The notes beneath the pieces are model-generated. The model had not been told where the DNA came from. It saw only the letters and a list, made by a program, of their open reading frames with translations, and searched no databases. Shown piece after piece: positions 1-10,434 of a stretch of DNA of 64,000 bases; positions within the stretch are counted from its first letter, which is position 1, and every line of letters begins with the position of its first letter. The DNA comes from Gymnorhina tibicen (taxonomy: Eukaryota; Chordata; Aves; Passeriformes; Artamidae). The stretch is taken from positions 213,090 through 277,089 of the forward strand of contig VXAZ01007509.1 in the NCBI GenBank assembly GCA_013399875.1, written 5' to 3'. The translations under genes were made by a program, and so were the position numbers.

Positions 1-1154
1 CTTTAAATCTCTCCTAAACTTCACTTTGTGACAGATTCCCTCAGTGACCTTTCCTTCCACTTGAAGCCTGTAAACTCTGCATCTGTTTTGGACCATACAT
101 CATATAGGAATTATCTGTGGTTTGTCTTGTCAAACACTGAAGGCACTTCCACCATTTCAATAAATGTTGCACATTAGTTTGAAGTGACTGAGTTTTTATG
201 CAGCATTTATTGTTTCCAAGTTTCTCAAATTTCAAATACAATTTTCACTGGTTTTCTCCCATTTTCCTACTTTTATTTACAACTCACACTTAAAAAGACT
301 TCGGAATACTCTGAGGACTTATTACCAATTTAAGCACAATTTATTTTTAACAGCATTGTATGTGTATCTGTTTCATCCTTTCAGAGGGAGCAGCTAGTAC
401 TTCAGCATAAAAGCATTATCCTCTGGGTTCACACTAGGTTGGGAGTTTATGTAAAACAATTGAGCAAAACAGTACAAATAAAGCTTTGTCATTCCTAAAC
501 ATGAGGTCAAAAAAGCAGCTTTTCTCAGGACTGCTAATACTGGATCAAAGAAGAGAGCCAGCAGCAGTGGCTAAACAACTTTCCTTTGCTTCTCCAGGCT
601 CTACAAGAGTTCCTGCTCCTTATTGATCTTTGCTCCTTGGAAAGCTCTACAGATGATTTCTGAAGTTTTAAAATTACTAAAAGCTTCTATAGAAGACAGT
701 GACAAAATTAACAGGATCTGCTCACTGCCTCTTCCAGGGGCTAGCCAGTAATTCAGAAACGTATTGGAAGTATTAGGATAGGCTTTTCAGCATGTATTTA
801 GTCACCTAATTAAAAAAATTATGTGCAGAGTCCAAGAATGCTTGTCAATGCAGAAGAAACACAGACCACAGTCCTGTGCTGAAAAACACTAACGAGAGGC
901 TGAGCATTCCTCTCAGTAATTAGTGTGCCTCTGTTTAATGCTTTGTTGTTTCAGCTGTTTTGAAGCCTGTCTGTTGCTCTCAGGGAACACGGGAATTCCC
1001 TGTCTTTTTCTCATCAGCAAAACTCTGGAAGCGACATTATAGCCAGGTTTTTACTTTTCCAGTCATGTCATTTGGGGGGCCCCTTCTCCAAAGATATAAA
1101 AGTTGGCCTTTGTGCTTTCATGCACATCTGGCAACGTATAGAATCTGTCTGGGA
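1..1154. other. Intergenic, downstream of HINT3
   Basis: AT-rich sequence with no exon-like frame bounded by splice sites and no repeat that I recognise. In mammals TRMT11 lies beyond HINT3 on this side, but I found none of its exons here. Confidence 0.5.
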
Positions 1155-1612
1155 TGGAGGTAACTTCCTTCTGAGCATCCCAGGTTTTGGGTGTGACTGG
1201 AAGAGCGTTGGTAACACAGTTCTGGTGATAGCTGAGCAGTGCATACACAGCATCAGGGCCTTCTCTTTTTCCTGCTCTGCCCCTCCAGTGGGCAAAAAGC
1301 TTGAACAGAGCACACCCTGCACACCCGGCACAGACTGGCCAGGGATATTCCATGACATATAATGTCTGGAATAACAGCTGAAGAGAAGGCTTTTCTGCAG
1401 GGGGGGTGGTGGGGGCCATTGCTACTGGCCTGATTGTGCGAGGTCATGAGTTATTGCCTTTGCATCGCATACCTTGGCTTTTTTCTTCCTCTTTCCTTCA
1501 CATATTAAACTTTCTCTCAACTCATGAGTTTTCTCATTTTGGTCTTTCTATTCTCCCATCCCACTGGGCTGAGGGGTGAAGAGCGAGCAAAGGGCTATCT
1601 AGGGTCAACACA
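1155..1612 (+). mobile_element. Solo LTR of an endogenous retrovirus (avian type)
   Basis: The sequence follows a common avian LTR that I recognise by its ordered landmarks. A segment around 1219-1250 contains GCTGAGCAGTGCATACACAG. A TATA-like ATATAAT lies near 1357. An ATTAAA polyadenylation-type signal lies near 1504. After that comes the typical block reading ACTCATGAGTTTTCTCATTTT, with a pyrimidine-rich stretch and a short tail ending near AACACA at 1612. No internal retroviral genes flank it, so it is a solo LTR. It is diverged and probably old. The left edge is approximate and I could not identify a target-site duplication. Orientation is plus, opposite to HINT3 and NCOA7. Confidence 0.72.
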
Positions 1613-2730
1613 GTCAACTATTCCATTGCACTGGAAAATCATTCCAAGATTAGCATTTATTAATCCTTTTGACAACAGTTCATGTTGGTATTTTAAATAT
1701 TACATTACGTCACAGTTCAGTATAGTTACACAAATTAATTACAGATCAGAATGCATACAGTTTTAACTCCTGAATGTCCTTAATGTTCAGGTATTTCACA
1801 AAGTTAGAAGCCAGCTCAAACCTCATCTATTGCACAGTCCAAGTTCAGTGGCTCTAAGTCACACTTTTCCTACCAAACATAAAAAATTAAAACCCTAAAG
1901 GGCTGCAAATGACACGTGAGTGCCCACTAATAGGAATAACAAGACATTAGGAAGATGATTGAACAGACAGAGAGGTGTAAACTCTGCCAGGTAGAAAATG
2001 CTGTTCTTCAGAAGGGTGCAGACTCTCTGAAGTACTGTAAGAATATTACATCGTACCACTAAGGCAACAGGTGCTGGATCCATGGAAAACACAGAATATT
2101 ATGTTCAGGGAAGCTTGCAACAGACGTTCTCACCTCAGCTGCATCTGAACGCGTCAGCCAAGGGCACTTGGTTAGTTCGGCACCAAGACGTGCTCTGTGA
2201 ACTAACAAAATCCACTTCATGTGTTCTGGAGTTTTAACTTTCCAAACAGTCTGTCTTATTATGGTACTGAAAAACAAGTGCTAGCATTCCTGATTAGAGT
2301 CATGCAGCAAAGGCAAATGTTCAGCAGGTTCCTTAAGCAACTTGGCATGTTCCAATTTTGGGCTGAGTCCCTGCTATCCCAAAGTCAAATCACATCGCTC
2401 TTACATAAGCCTGACACACACACACGCTGTGTTTCAGACTGGCTTCTCTTACTACTTCATTTAGAATCCAAATTTGGCCAAGGCATTAGTAATCTGCAAG
2501 GGACTTCCAGTGAGAACAAGATCAGAAAATCTGGATTTTTCTATCTACTGCCATGCAGAAGAGCAGTACATTAGATCCATTCTTCTGAACTCTTCACATT
2601 CTTTGTAAACATACAATAACTAATTTCAAATATTGTGCACATAAGAGGGAAAAAAATCTTTAAGTCTATTTACACATAAACTATATTCTATGTTATACAG
2701 CATTATCACATTTTGGGCACATAATGTATT
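1613..2730. other. Intergenic or distal HINT3 3' region
   Basis: No gene-like structure is visible. If the AATAAA at 2735-2740 (minus strand) is not the one used, the HINT3 3' UTR could extend here; another minus-strand AATAAA lies near 1653-1658. Confidence 0.4.
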
Positions 2731-2734
2731 GACA

Positions 2735-2740
2735 TTTATT
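2735..2740 (-). promoter_or_regulatory. HINT3: Candidate polyadenylation signal of HINT3
   Basis: AATAAA on the minus strand about 560 bases after the HINT3 stop codon. An ATTAAA variant at 3026-3031 is an alternative that would give a 3' UTR of about 300 bases. Which is used cannot be decided from sequence alone. Confidence 0.5.
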
Positions 2741-3301
2741 GTGCCACTGTGATGCAAACAAGGCAGGTAACATTGAAGTGGTTTAGCACCAGGAAGTCTG
2801 TCCTGTACTTTCAGCAATGCACCTACTCATCACTAGGCGTAAGTAACGTATCATACAAATGCAGATGGGAACAAATGTTTGAAATGTTACCTGCAATCCC
2901 AGAACAATGCATCTTGAAAGTGAAAGCTTGATTCCACAACAAATACTCCCTTTGGTACCATTCACATGCCGTTAGTTTTAACTCGCTCCCTTGGTTGCAA
3001 TACATTCTGCTGCTACACTTCGCCTTTTAATAGGAAGAATTCTCTGCCTGTGTGCATGTGTGTGTGTATTATGGATGTATATACACAAATACAAAATTGC
3101 AACTAAAATACATCATGCTATTGCCAGAGAAGTATACAGACGTATACTGACGTATCCAAATGGAAGAATTAGGTTGGCAGCTACAAATTCTGTGTGTATT
3201 TCCTCATAAGGAACTAAAGCTTTTTTTATCCTGGGATATTATTGGCAACGTCAAACTGTGCAACCTTAAATCAGAGCTCAAAAACCAAAGGACACAAGCT
3301 T

Positions 3302-3349
3302 TCAGCTGGCAGCATTTTCAGTTTGCAGTCTCTCGATCAGCTGTTCAGC
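3302..3349 (-). CDS. HINT3: HINT3 coding exon 5 (C-terminus)
   Basis: Fifteen codons ([15 protein letters not shown]) and TGA. It is too short to show up as an independent frame. The acceptor is TTTCATAG. The AEQLIERL helix aligns with the last helix of the family (DHLIEKL in human). Confidence 0.92.
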   Translation of the reverse strand, partial: AEQLIERLQTENAAS

Positions 3350-6300
3350 CTATGAAACAGAGAAAGCAATGCATTAACTACACCGTGGGCCTTCAGCTTA
3401 CTGAAAATTCCATTTTAAAAATAGTGACACTAACAGAGCATTTGCTTTTCACTTTTACAGACAAAGCGTACAGGAGAAGCAGACTACAACAATTCCTTTC
3501 AACAACAGACTCACAGTTTCCACCAAACACTCATGAGGTGATCAGAAAAGGAAACATAACCTATGGAGGTCAGAGGTTTGAGCAAATAAATAGCAGATCT
3601 ATTAAAGCACTGTGACTTTAGAGACCTCAGAAGACAGCAGTGCTCCGAACAACCAAGTGGTGAGACCTGGGATTCTCTGTGAGCCACTCCAGAACACTGT
3701 GACCTCTCATCACCCACCCAGCTGCACCACCAGCCATGAGCATTGCTGAGGGATGGAGGATGTTCACGTGTGTGGCTCGTGTCATGAGCTATTACCTCTT
3801 CCTTTGGTGACATCACTGCACCAACACATGCTTTTGTCAACATACATGGCTATTTATGCATCAAGGGCAGAACTGGGACAGCTGCACTTTGTACATGTAA
3901 CAGCACCAGCTCACAGAGCCCTCAGGAAGGCTCAGGGCAGGAGGAAGTCTGCCAACAAGCAGGCCAGATTGGGCACGTGGAGGCACTTCTGAAACAGATC
4001 AGTTTACTGTCAGCCTTTGCTTTTTTTGCCAGTCCTACTGAATTCATCTTTTAATTTGAGCTAGTGCTTGAGGCTTTATTAAGATCTCCAAAGGAACTAC
4101 ATTAAAAGGTGAAAAGCTCAAGTTTGGCATGTTTTAAATACAGACAGTAAAAATACAATCAGCTACTTCAGGTAGGAGCAATTCAACAGGACTTCAGTAG
4201 TTGCTGCAGCTTATTTACAAATAAAGCTACATAAAGCATGCAGCAACTGAAAATGACATTATCTGAATCCTGTTTTGCATTCTTAAACAAGTACCACGTT
4301 CAAGACACTATAATGTAAAAAAAAAAAAACAAAACCACCACCAACCCAAGAACATTTTCCAACTGTACAACAGGGCAAAATACCTTTCAAAGTGCATTCA
4401 TATTGGATAACCAGGCTCAGTACGGATCTGCCTCAACTAATCCAAGATACTAAGCAGTAAAACTACACAGCTATATGTATTTGAGGGACAAATATTTCTA
4501 AGGTGCTCAATAACACAGCAGACACATCTGCTTTTTTTGAGCTAGGTCTGAGCTTCAGGAAGGTCCCACTGTGAAGAAGCCGTGTTTCTTCTCTTTAAGT
4601 AAAAAGGTGTCTAAATTCTTTAGGTGAGACAGACCTTTTTCAGCAACTTTGCTTTTGGGGATGTGCAATGAGACCAGGATGCTGCAGGTGCCTTGCAAGG
4701 ACAGGTGCTTTGCTGTGAGCAAAGCAGTGAGAGTGAGGTTTAGATCTCGAGAGAGAGATTTTCAAAGTGCTTTAATCAGTGTCAGTTCAGTCTCATTGCT
4801 AATCCTTACTGACATAAATCAGTACAGTGTTTTTGTAAAGCAGGCACTTGGTTTAGTCTAAAGATGACAAGATGAGAAAAACCACATTAAGTGATAAATG
4901 CAATCATTAGGTGGATATGTTTTCACCTACACCGGATTAACCAGGGTATCTGCAAAACAGTCCATCACAGTTGAATATATCCTTTTATATTAAAACCCAA
5001 CTATTTACGAAGTGTCCACAGATGCACATCAGAGAGCCTGAGCTTCAGGCAAGATCCAGAACTACTGTACTGTCTGCTGTTAGTTATTAGCACTCCATTC
5101 CCCTTAATAAGCATAAACATTAAGGGTTTTACCTTTATTTTTTCACAAACAGTTAATGCAAAACATATGTAATTGAGAATTAAAGTAACAACAAAAAGAA
5201 CTGGTCAGAGAATTTCTGGACACAGTTAAAAGGTTAGAAAGACATGGCATTTTCAGCTCACAATTAAAAACCTACGGCAAAGCTCACCTGCATTACACTT
5301 ACCGTGATAAACCAGTAGGAATTGATTCTGTAGTAGAGCCTGGAGAAGAATCCCAGCTGACTGGCTGGGGCCAGAACGTGAAGATGCAAGTGGGGTATTG
5401 AGCAGAACGGAGGCCAGTGAAAACCCATTCTTCAGAAAAGGAAAAGTACAAGATAGTGGTGACGTTAATTCAGGAAGAAGTGGAACATTGCAGGTTATTT
5501 AACAGGATCCACAGAACTGACAACTCATTGCATTTTCATTGTACATAAAAGCAAGAACAAAAACATGCCCTTTCATTATACCACAAAAAAAAGCTTTTCA
5601 GAAGCCCATTAACCTCTTCCCTCACATCTCTGTATTTAAGACATATTTTTTAAATAAGGAGTTAAAAGAAAATGTATCTTAAATGTATACTATCTAGTTT
5701 TCAGCTGGAAAGCCAACTATCAATTTTAATCATGAAGGCCCAGCTCACTATTTCTCTACAGTGCTTAAATTATGCTACAGTTTATTTTGGCTATTAAAGG
5801 CCTTAACTACAGTGTCCAGCACCAAAATCCAGTGAATGCTGGTATCACTGAAAGACAGTGTAGTGCCCTGCTTCAGTAGGCCAAAATTTACCTCTCTTCT
5901 GGCATCTAGGATTTAAAGCATATTTGCAGCACATAATCAAAGAGCAGCCTCTTAGGTTAAGTTGTTTGAAGTGCCCTCCCTATTCCAAGATGTGTTCAAG
6001 AAAGAATCTCAGAGCTGGAATGCAATTTGTGCCAGAACTTTATCAGAAAAAAAAGTTTATATTCAATGCCAGCAGATTTTAATTGAGAATTCATGCAATA
6101 ACTGAATGTAGACCTGAATTCTTCCATAAATCACAGTGCAGGTTCTGCCACTATCTCTAACACTCTGTAAAGTGAAAAACATACTCAATAGAAAGATGGA
6201 AGGTTTCTATTACATACCTTACATCATTCAAATCATTAAAATTATTCTTCTGGAGAACAGCTTTTCCAACTTCCATCATTCTCTTCACTATTAAAACACA

Positions 6301-8247
6301 CACAAATTTCATTTTAAAAAGGTATTCTTCAGAATATTAACTTCAATAGACTAATCTACACTGAGATCACAGACACGGGTTTTTCGAAATATAAACACTG
6401 TAACTACTCCTAGTCAAACAAAAGACAGGCAAGAGAGTGTGTGCAATGATTTACTTGAAAATCGCCACTGATACCAACTTAAACACCTGCAATGCTTTTC
6501 AGTGTTACATTATTCTAAGAACTTCGGCCAAAGCCATGCTGTCACCACACCCTTATAAAAAAAAACCCAACAAGTACCGACTGGTCAGGATGATGACTTT
6601 ACACTAATTCCAGTGCTGTATCTCTACACAGCTACAGGACTTTGATCTCCAGGTCCTGTGAAGCCTGAAGTAAGTTTCAGAGACAATACATAAATTAAAA
6701 TTAAAATAAAATTGTCAGTCTTACTTATTACCAGGAGAGTTTCATTGCTCTATCACTGAAAAATGCAGCAACCCTAATACAAAAACTTAAGGCAAAAGTC
6801 AAAGGAATTGTCTTGAAGCCAAACACATACAGAAGGTTTTTTCTGGAGAAAACCACCCTATGTTTAGAGAGAAAAATACAGCGATGCAAGATTTGCAAAC
6901 TGCAAATGTAACTCTGTTCTTGCATCATGTAAATGTAGATTTCCCTAAGGTGGAATCTCTTCATGGCTGCAGTTTCTTCCATTACTCAACACACTTAGCT
7001 AGCCATATCTTGTGAAACAAATTCCAGGACAATGTGTTCTTAAGGGGGGAAAAAAAGCAAAATAAGCCTAGCAACAATAAATCACGGCTTCAACATTATA
7101 GAATTTAATTTTTTCAAAAACTTTTAACGTTTCCTGGAACACCATTTCTCTTTTTCATCTGTCACTCCCTTTCTTCCTGACAAAGAAGGCAGCACTTATC
7201 CGAAAGTATACACTTTATAAAATTCTTCTGTAAGCTTTTAGAATTGCATATATGTATCTAAGAAAATGCAATGAAGCAGCACATAAATGCTTTAAAAATA
7301 TAGCTGTAGTTCCAACAAAGTGCAGAGGCATCTATACTCCACGCAAGCAGAAAAGGTTTCATGTGCTAGTGCAGTATTTTTCCAGAACTGCACAAAAAAA
7401 TGTGCCATCCTAGAACAGCACATGGAAGTTCCCAGAAAGGGTAAGTCCCTACCTACACTCACTCATTCACATCAGCTATTTTCATTTTTACAAATGGTGC
7501 CCAAAGCTGTAATTTACTTGACAACACACCCTATTTCAGGCTGTGAAAAATGTTTTTCCTTTAGGTTAAGCACACACTAGCAGCCTTACCCAGAGGTATG
7601 TGCTCTGTCTTCAGTGTTTTGCAGTTTCCCATGTGCTTCACGGGCACCACCAGGTAGTGGTGGGGGGCACCAGGTTTTATATCTCTAAAGCAAACAAAGT
7701 CTTCATCCTAAAAAAGGATGCAAACATATTAAAATGGATTAGGACGAGGACACCGGCAAAGAGTAGGTAACAATGTCCGTATTCCCCATATCCATGCGAT
7801 ACCTAACACGCAACTAGCAACAAAAGCTGAGGGTTTAGGAGGCAGCCTCCAGGCACGGTGCGCGTCCGCCGCTGACCTTCCGCAGTCAGGATTCCTCGGC
7901 GCCAGCTTTGAGGCTTCCGGCTGCTGTGCCAGAATTTACGGAAGGCACGGCGTTTTCGGTCCGAGAGATGTCTCCTTGCTATGTCCATGCAGGAGCTGAG
8001 GGCCCTCAGAGCCGCCGCGCCCTCGCCCAGCCTTAGCCGCGAGCCCTGGGCCGGCCCGTGAGGGAGCGGGGAAGGAGGGCGGGCGCCCCTCACCCACCTC
8101 GCAGGGGAGCAGCGTCGTGCCCGGCTCCTCCCGGCGGGCGATCCTGCAGAACACGCACTTCCCGTCGTAGGCATCGCGGCCGCCATTCCCGGCTTCGTTC
8201 CCCTCAGCGGCGGCAGTAGCAGCACCCGCGGCCTCAGGCCCGGCCAT
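3302..8247 (-). CDS. HINT3: HINT3, histidine triad nucleotide-binding protein 3 (complete, 5 coding exons)
   Basis: Spliced coding sequence: 8247-8098, 7707-7590, 6287-6218, 5429-5303, 3349-3302, giving 170 residues plus stop (about 182 in human). All junctions are GT-AG and keep frame. The protein starts with an Ala/Gly-rich tail, then CVFCRI (residues 31-36, the family's N-terminal Cys pair). The HIT core follows, with HHYLVVP in exon 2 and the active-site motif HLHLHV at residues 126-131, where the middle histidines act in phosphoramidate hydrolysis. Known family role: HINT enzymes hydrolyse nucleoside phosphoramidates and acyl-adenylates; HINT3 is the divergent aprataxin-related branch. 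The start is the ATG in a good context (GGGGCTATGGCC) inside the CpG-rich promoter block. NCOA7 lies upstream on the same strand. No frameshift or missing residue was seen, so it looks functional. Confidence 0.96.
3350..5302 (-). other. HINT3: HINT3 intron 4
   Basis: About 1.95 kb of AT-rich intron. It holds short A-runs (for example near 4317) and no recognisable repeat family or nested gene. Confidence 0.7.
5303..5429 (-). CDS. HINT3: HINT3 coding exon 4 (HIT motif)
   Basis: Encodes [18 protein letters not shown] and the following LAP-S-LGF block with NSYWFIT. It carries the histidine triad. The acceptor is TTTTCTGAAG and the donor ACG|GTAAGTG. Confidence 0.96.
5430..7589 (-). other. HINT3: HINT3 introns 2 and 3 (around exon 3)
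   Basis: Intron sequence on both sides of the 70-base exon 3. The open frames here (for example 6728-6982 minus) have no family resemblance and no splice support. Confidence 0.6.
6218..6287 (-). CDS. HINT3: HINT3 coding exon 3
   Basis: A 70-base exon coding for the helix [17 protein letters not shown] and a short loop. The acceptor is TTTTAATAG and the donor GTATGT. Frame joins both neighbours exactly (G|TG gives Val; AG|A gives Arg). Confidence 0.94.
7590..7707 (-). CDS. HINT3: HINT3 coding exon 2
   Basis: Begins [12 protein letters not shown] after a TTTTTTAG acceptor and ends one base into a codon before GTAAGG. It encodes the beta-strand block with HHYLVVP, which lines the nucleotide pocket in HIT proteins. 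Confidence 0.95.
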
Positions 8248-8395
8248 AGCCCCGCTCCCGGTCCCGCTCCCGGCCCCTCCCGCTGCCGGCGCCCCGCCCG
8301 CCGAGGGAGGAGCGCCCGGCCCCGGGAGGCACCGCTGGCACCGCCCGGCTCCTCCCGCCGGGCACGCGCGGAGCGGCCCCGGGCTCGCCGAAAAG
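7850..8395 (-). promoter_or_regulatory. HINT3: CpG-rich promoter and first exon of HINT3
   Basis: Strongly GC- and CpG-rich compared with the AT-rich surroundings. It has GC boxes such as CCCCGCCCGCC near 8291-8303 and a tandem CCCGCTCCCGG-type repeat directly upstream of the ATG. There is no obvious TATA box. This is typical of a housekeeping vertebrate promoter; transcription probably starts between 8250 and 8390. Confidence 0.8.
8098..8247 (-). CDS. HINT3: HINT3 coding exon 1
   Basis: Fifty codons, ending LLPCE before the donor GTGGGTG. It contains the CVFCRI motif. It is GC-rich (exon and promoter share one CpG island), and the N-terminal 25 residues are low complexity, as expected for the variable leader of this family. 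Confidence 0.95.
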
Positions 8396-8473
8396 TTTTC
8401 ATAGGAAAAACAAGTAAAATAATAAAAAAAAGGGGAATAAAACCGAGTGAATGCATTCTGAGTCCATTAAAAG

Positions 8474-8790
8474 TTGAATTGCCGCGGGAAAAAAAAAAAA
8501 AAATTCAGACGCGCAGTAAAGAGGGCAGATAGAGAGCCAGTAAGTGCTTATGACGCTGCATCTTTCTCGGTTTTTCACCAGAAAGCTATGTCCAGCAATT
8601 CATTGATCAATACAAGCCAAGAAAATCCTTCGAGAAAATTTAGACATTTTGCCCCTATATTTCAAGTTACTTGGATTTTTATATGTGCACAAATAATCTT
8701 AAATACCATTTCAGCACTGTTGCAGTTTGTTCAGGGTCACTAATATCACTAATATAATTCCAGAGATTTTTCTAACTGAGTCTACATTTT
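8474..8790. repeat. Unclassified interspersed repeat, copy 1
   Basis: About 300 bases matching 20161-20456 in the same orientation. Shared anchors are TTGAATTGCC at the left edge, AGTAAGTGCTTATGACGCTG, TTTCACCAGAAAG, TATGTCCAGCAAT, TTTCAAGTTACTTG, CACAAATAATCTTAAA, ATACCATTTCAGCACTGTT and GGGTCACTA. I do not recognise the family. This copy starts immediately upstream of the HINT3 CpG island. Confidence 0.8.
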
Positions 8791-8916
8791 TCCTTCTACA
8801 CTCCCAGCAGTGAGGCCTAAAGTCTGATGTTAGTTCTACCTGCATAAACTGACAGCCCTGAAATTGCTGCCTGCTCATGACAGCTTTGCTAATTCACAGT
8901 CAAAGTAAGATATTTC

Positions 8917-9130
8917 ATAAAATCGCAGAATGGTTTGGGTTGGACGGGATTTTAAAGACCTAGTTCCAAGCCCCCTGCCCTGGGCACGGACACCTTTCAT
9001 TAGACCACGTTGCTCAAGGCTCCATCCAGCCTGGCCTTGAACACTTCCAGGGATGAGGCATTCACGATTTCTCTGGGCAACCTGTTCCAGTGCCTCACCA
9101 CCCTCATCCTATAAACTGCTTCTGAAGCTA
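8917..9130 (-). mobile_element. CR1 LINE 3' fragment
   Basis: Antisense copy of the CR1 3' end. Landmarks are AATCGCAGAATGGTTTGGGT at the 3' boundary, then CCATCCAGCCTGGCCTTGAA, CACTTCCAGGGATGAGGCAT and TCTCTGGGCAACCTGTTCCA. Typical of birds; 5' truncated. Confidence 0.93.
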
Positions 9131-10434
9131 ACAGAGGGTACTGGTAACTGGTAGTTAGCCTTCAATTTCTAAAAATGCTTTCTTAATAGTTTGTATTTAA
9201 AATCATTTACACCATTCATTATCCTAGAGCTGCAGAATCACTGACCCCCCAACTTAAGTGTATTCTTCATGCAGCTCAAAAGGCACAGAGTACTTGTCCC
9301 ATAGATGACAGGCTACGGTGTTTAAAAAGGTAATGAGATGAAAAATTTAGACTGAGATTTTCAAAAATGCTTATTTTTTTTAAAGCAAGCTGTGCCTGTA
9401 CGAACAGGGCATGGTTGGCTATTATGCCTGAAGCAGCTCACTTGCCAGATGTGCCAACAGTGCTAGGCAGTCCCTTTGCAGTGACCTAACCTGCTCCTTT
9501 TCTCTGTTACAAACAGGCAAACCAAATCTTTAGAGTTTAGGAATGAGGATTATTCTAAAAGTAACTAGATTTTCCTTTGCTCTAAAGCCAGCTTTGTGCA
9601 AAACATCCAACACAAAACCTGCACTTAAACCAGCACCAAATAAAACACCTGCTATTACCTGGGTACTGACAAGCCTGATTTGTGAGTGTGCGTTTGAACA
9701 CTGTCCTGAATCAAAAATCTGTATCCAAGTAGCATGCTCGATGTTATAAGATCAAGCTCTTGCTCTCCCTGAGAGAAAAATTACTAATGACCGTAATTTT
9801 CCCGTTACTTTAGGAAAGTTGTTACTGCCATTTCACTCAAAGCAAGGCTCATGGATAGCACACTTGTTCAGTTTCACACATAATTGCAGTTTGTTTTCTT
9901 TTAATGCCACTTCTGTATACAATGAAAACCAATAAAACCCAAGAACCAGGTACTTTTAAGACATCTTTGCTTTGCTATAAAAATATATGTGAACACTTTG
10001 GAAATATGAAAAGGGTGCATAAAAAATGATGCACATGGACATTTAACTTCTGGTAAGAGGTTGGTCAAAAAAGATGAGGGGATACGTGTCATTCACTACA
10101 GCTGAGAGTAGCAGTAAGAACTACCAGGTCAACTGTTTAACTGTTTCCTGGCATTTCTTAGCCCTTTGTCACAGTCTGTGTCGGAGTGAATTCAAAACAC
10201 ATCTCTCTTTTAGGATACATCATACTACACACACAGAACAACCAAACCCCAACACCAACCCCACCAAAATCTACAACCTCCTTATCTATGTTTATAAAAT
10301 ACGCTATTGCTGAAATTCTCTTTTTATGAGGTGGCACAGGTATTTGTCATTATAACCTGTAACTTAAGCTGTATCCTTTCATCTTTAAAATGTTCTAAAG
10401 TTTGTGAATAAAAGAGAAAGCATCTGTAACAAGT
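9131..10434. other. Intergenic between NCOA7 and HINT3
   Basis: No gene-like signal. The short plus-strand frames (for example 9543-9749) lack start context, splice sites and recognisable domains. Confidence 0.55.

Noticed and set aside
3160..3615. 151-codon plus-strand frame
   Set aside because: Runs antisense through the last HINT3 exon; no family resemblance.
7803..8456. 217-codon minus-strand frame overlapping the HINT3 promoter and first exon
   Set aside because: It is Arg/Gly/Pro-rich because the sequence is CpG-rich. The real HINT3 frame is different and is supported by splice sites and motifs.
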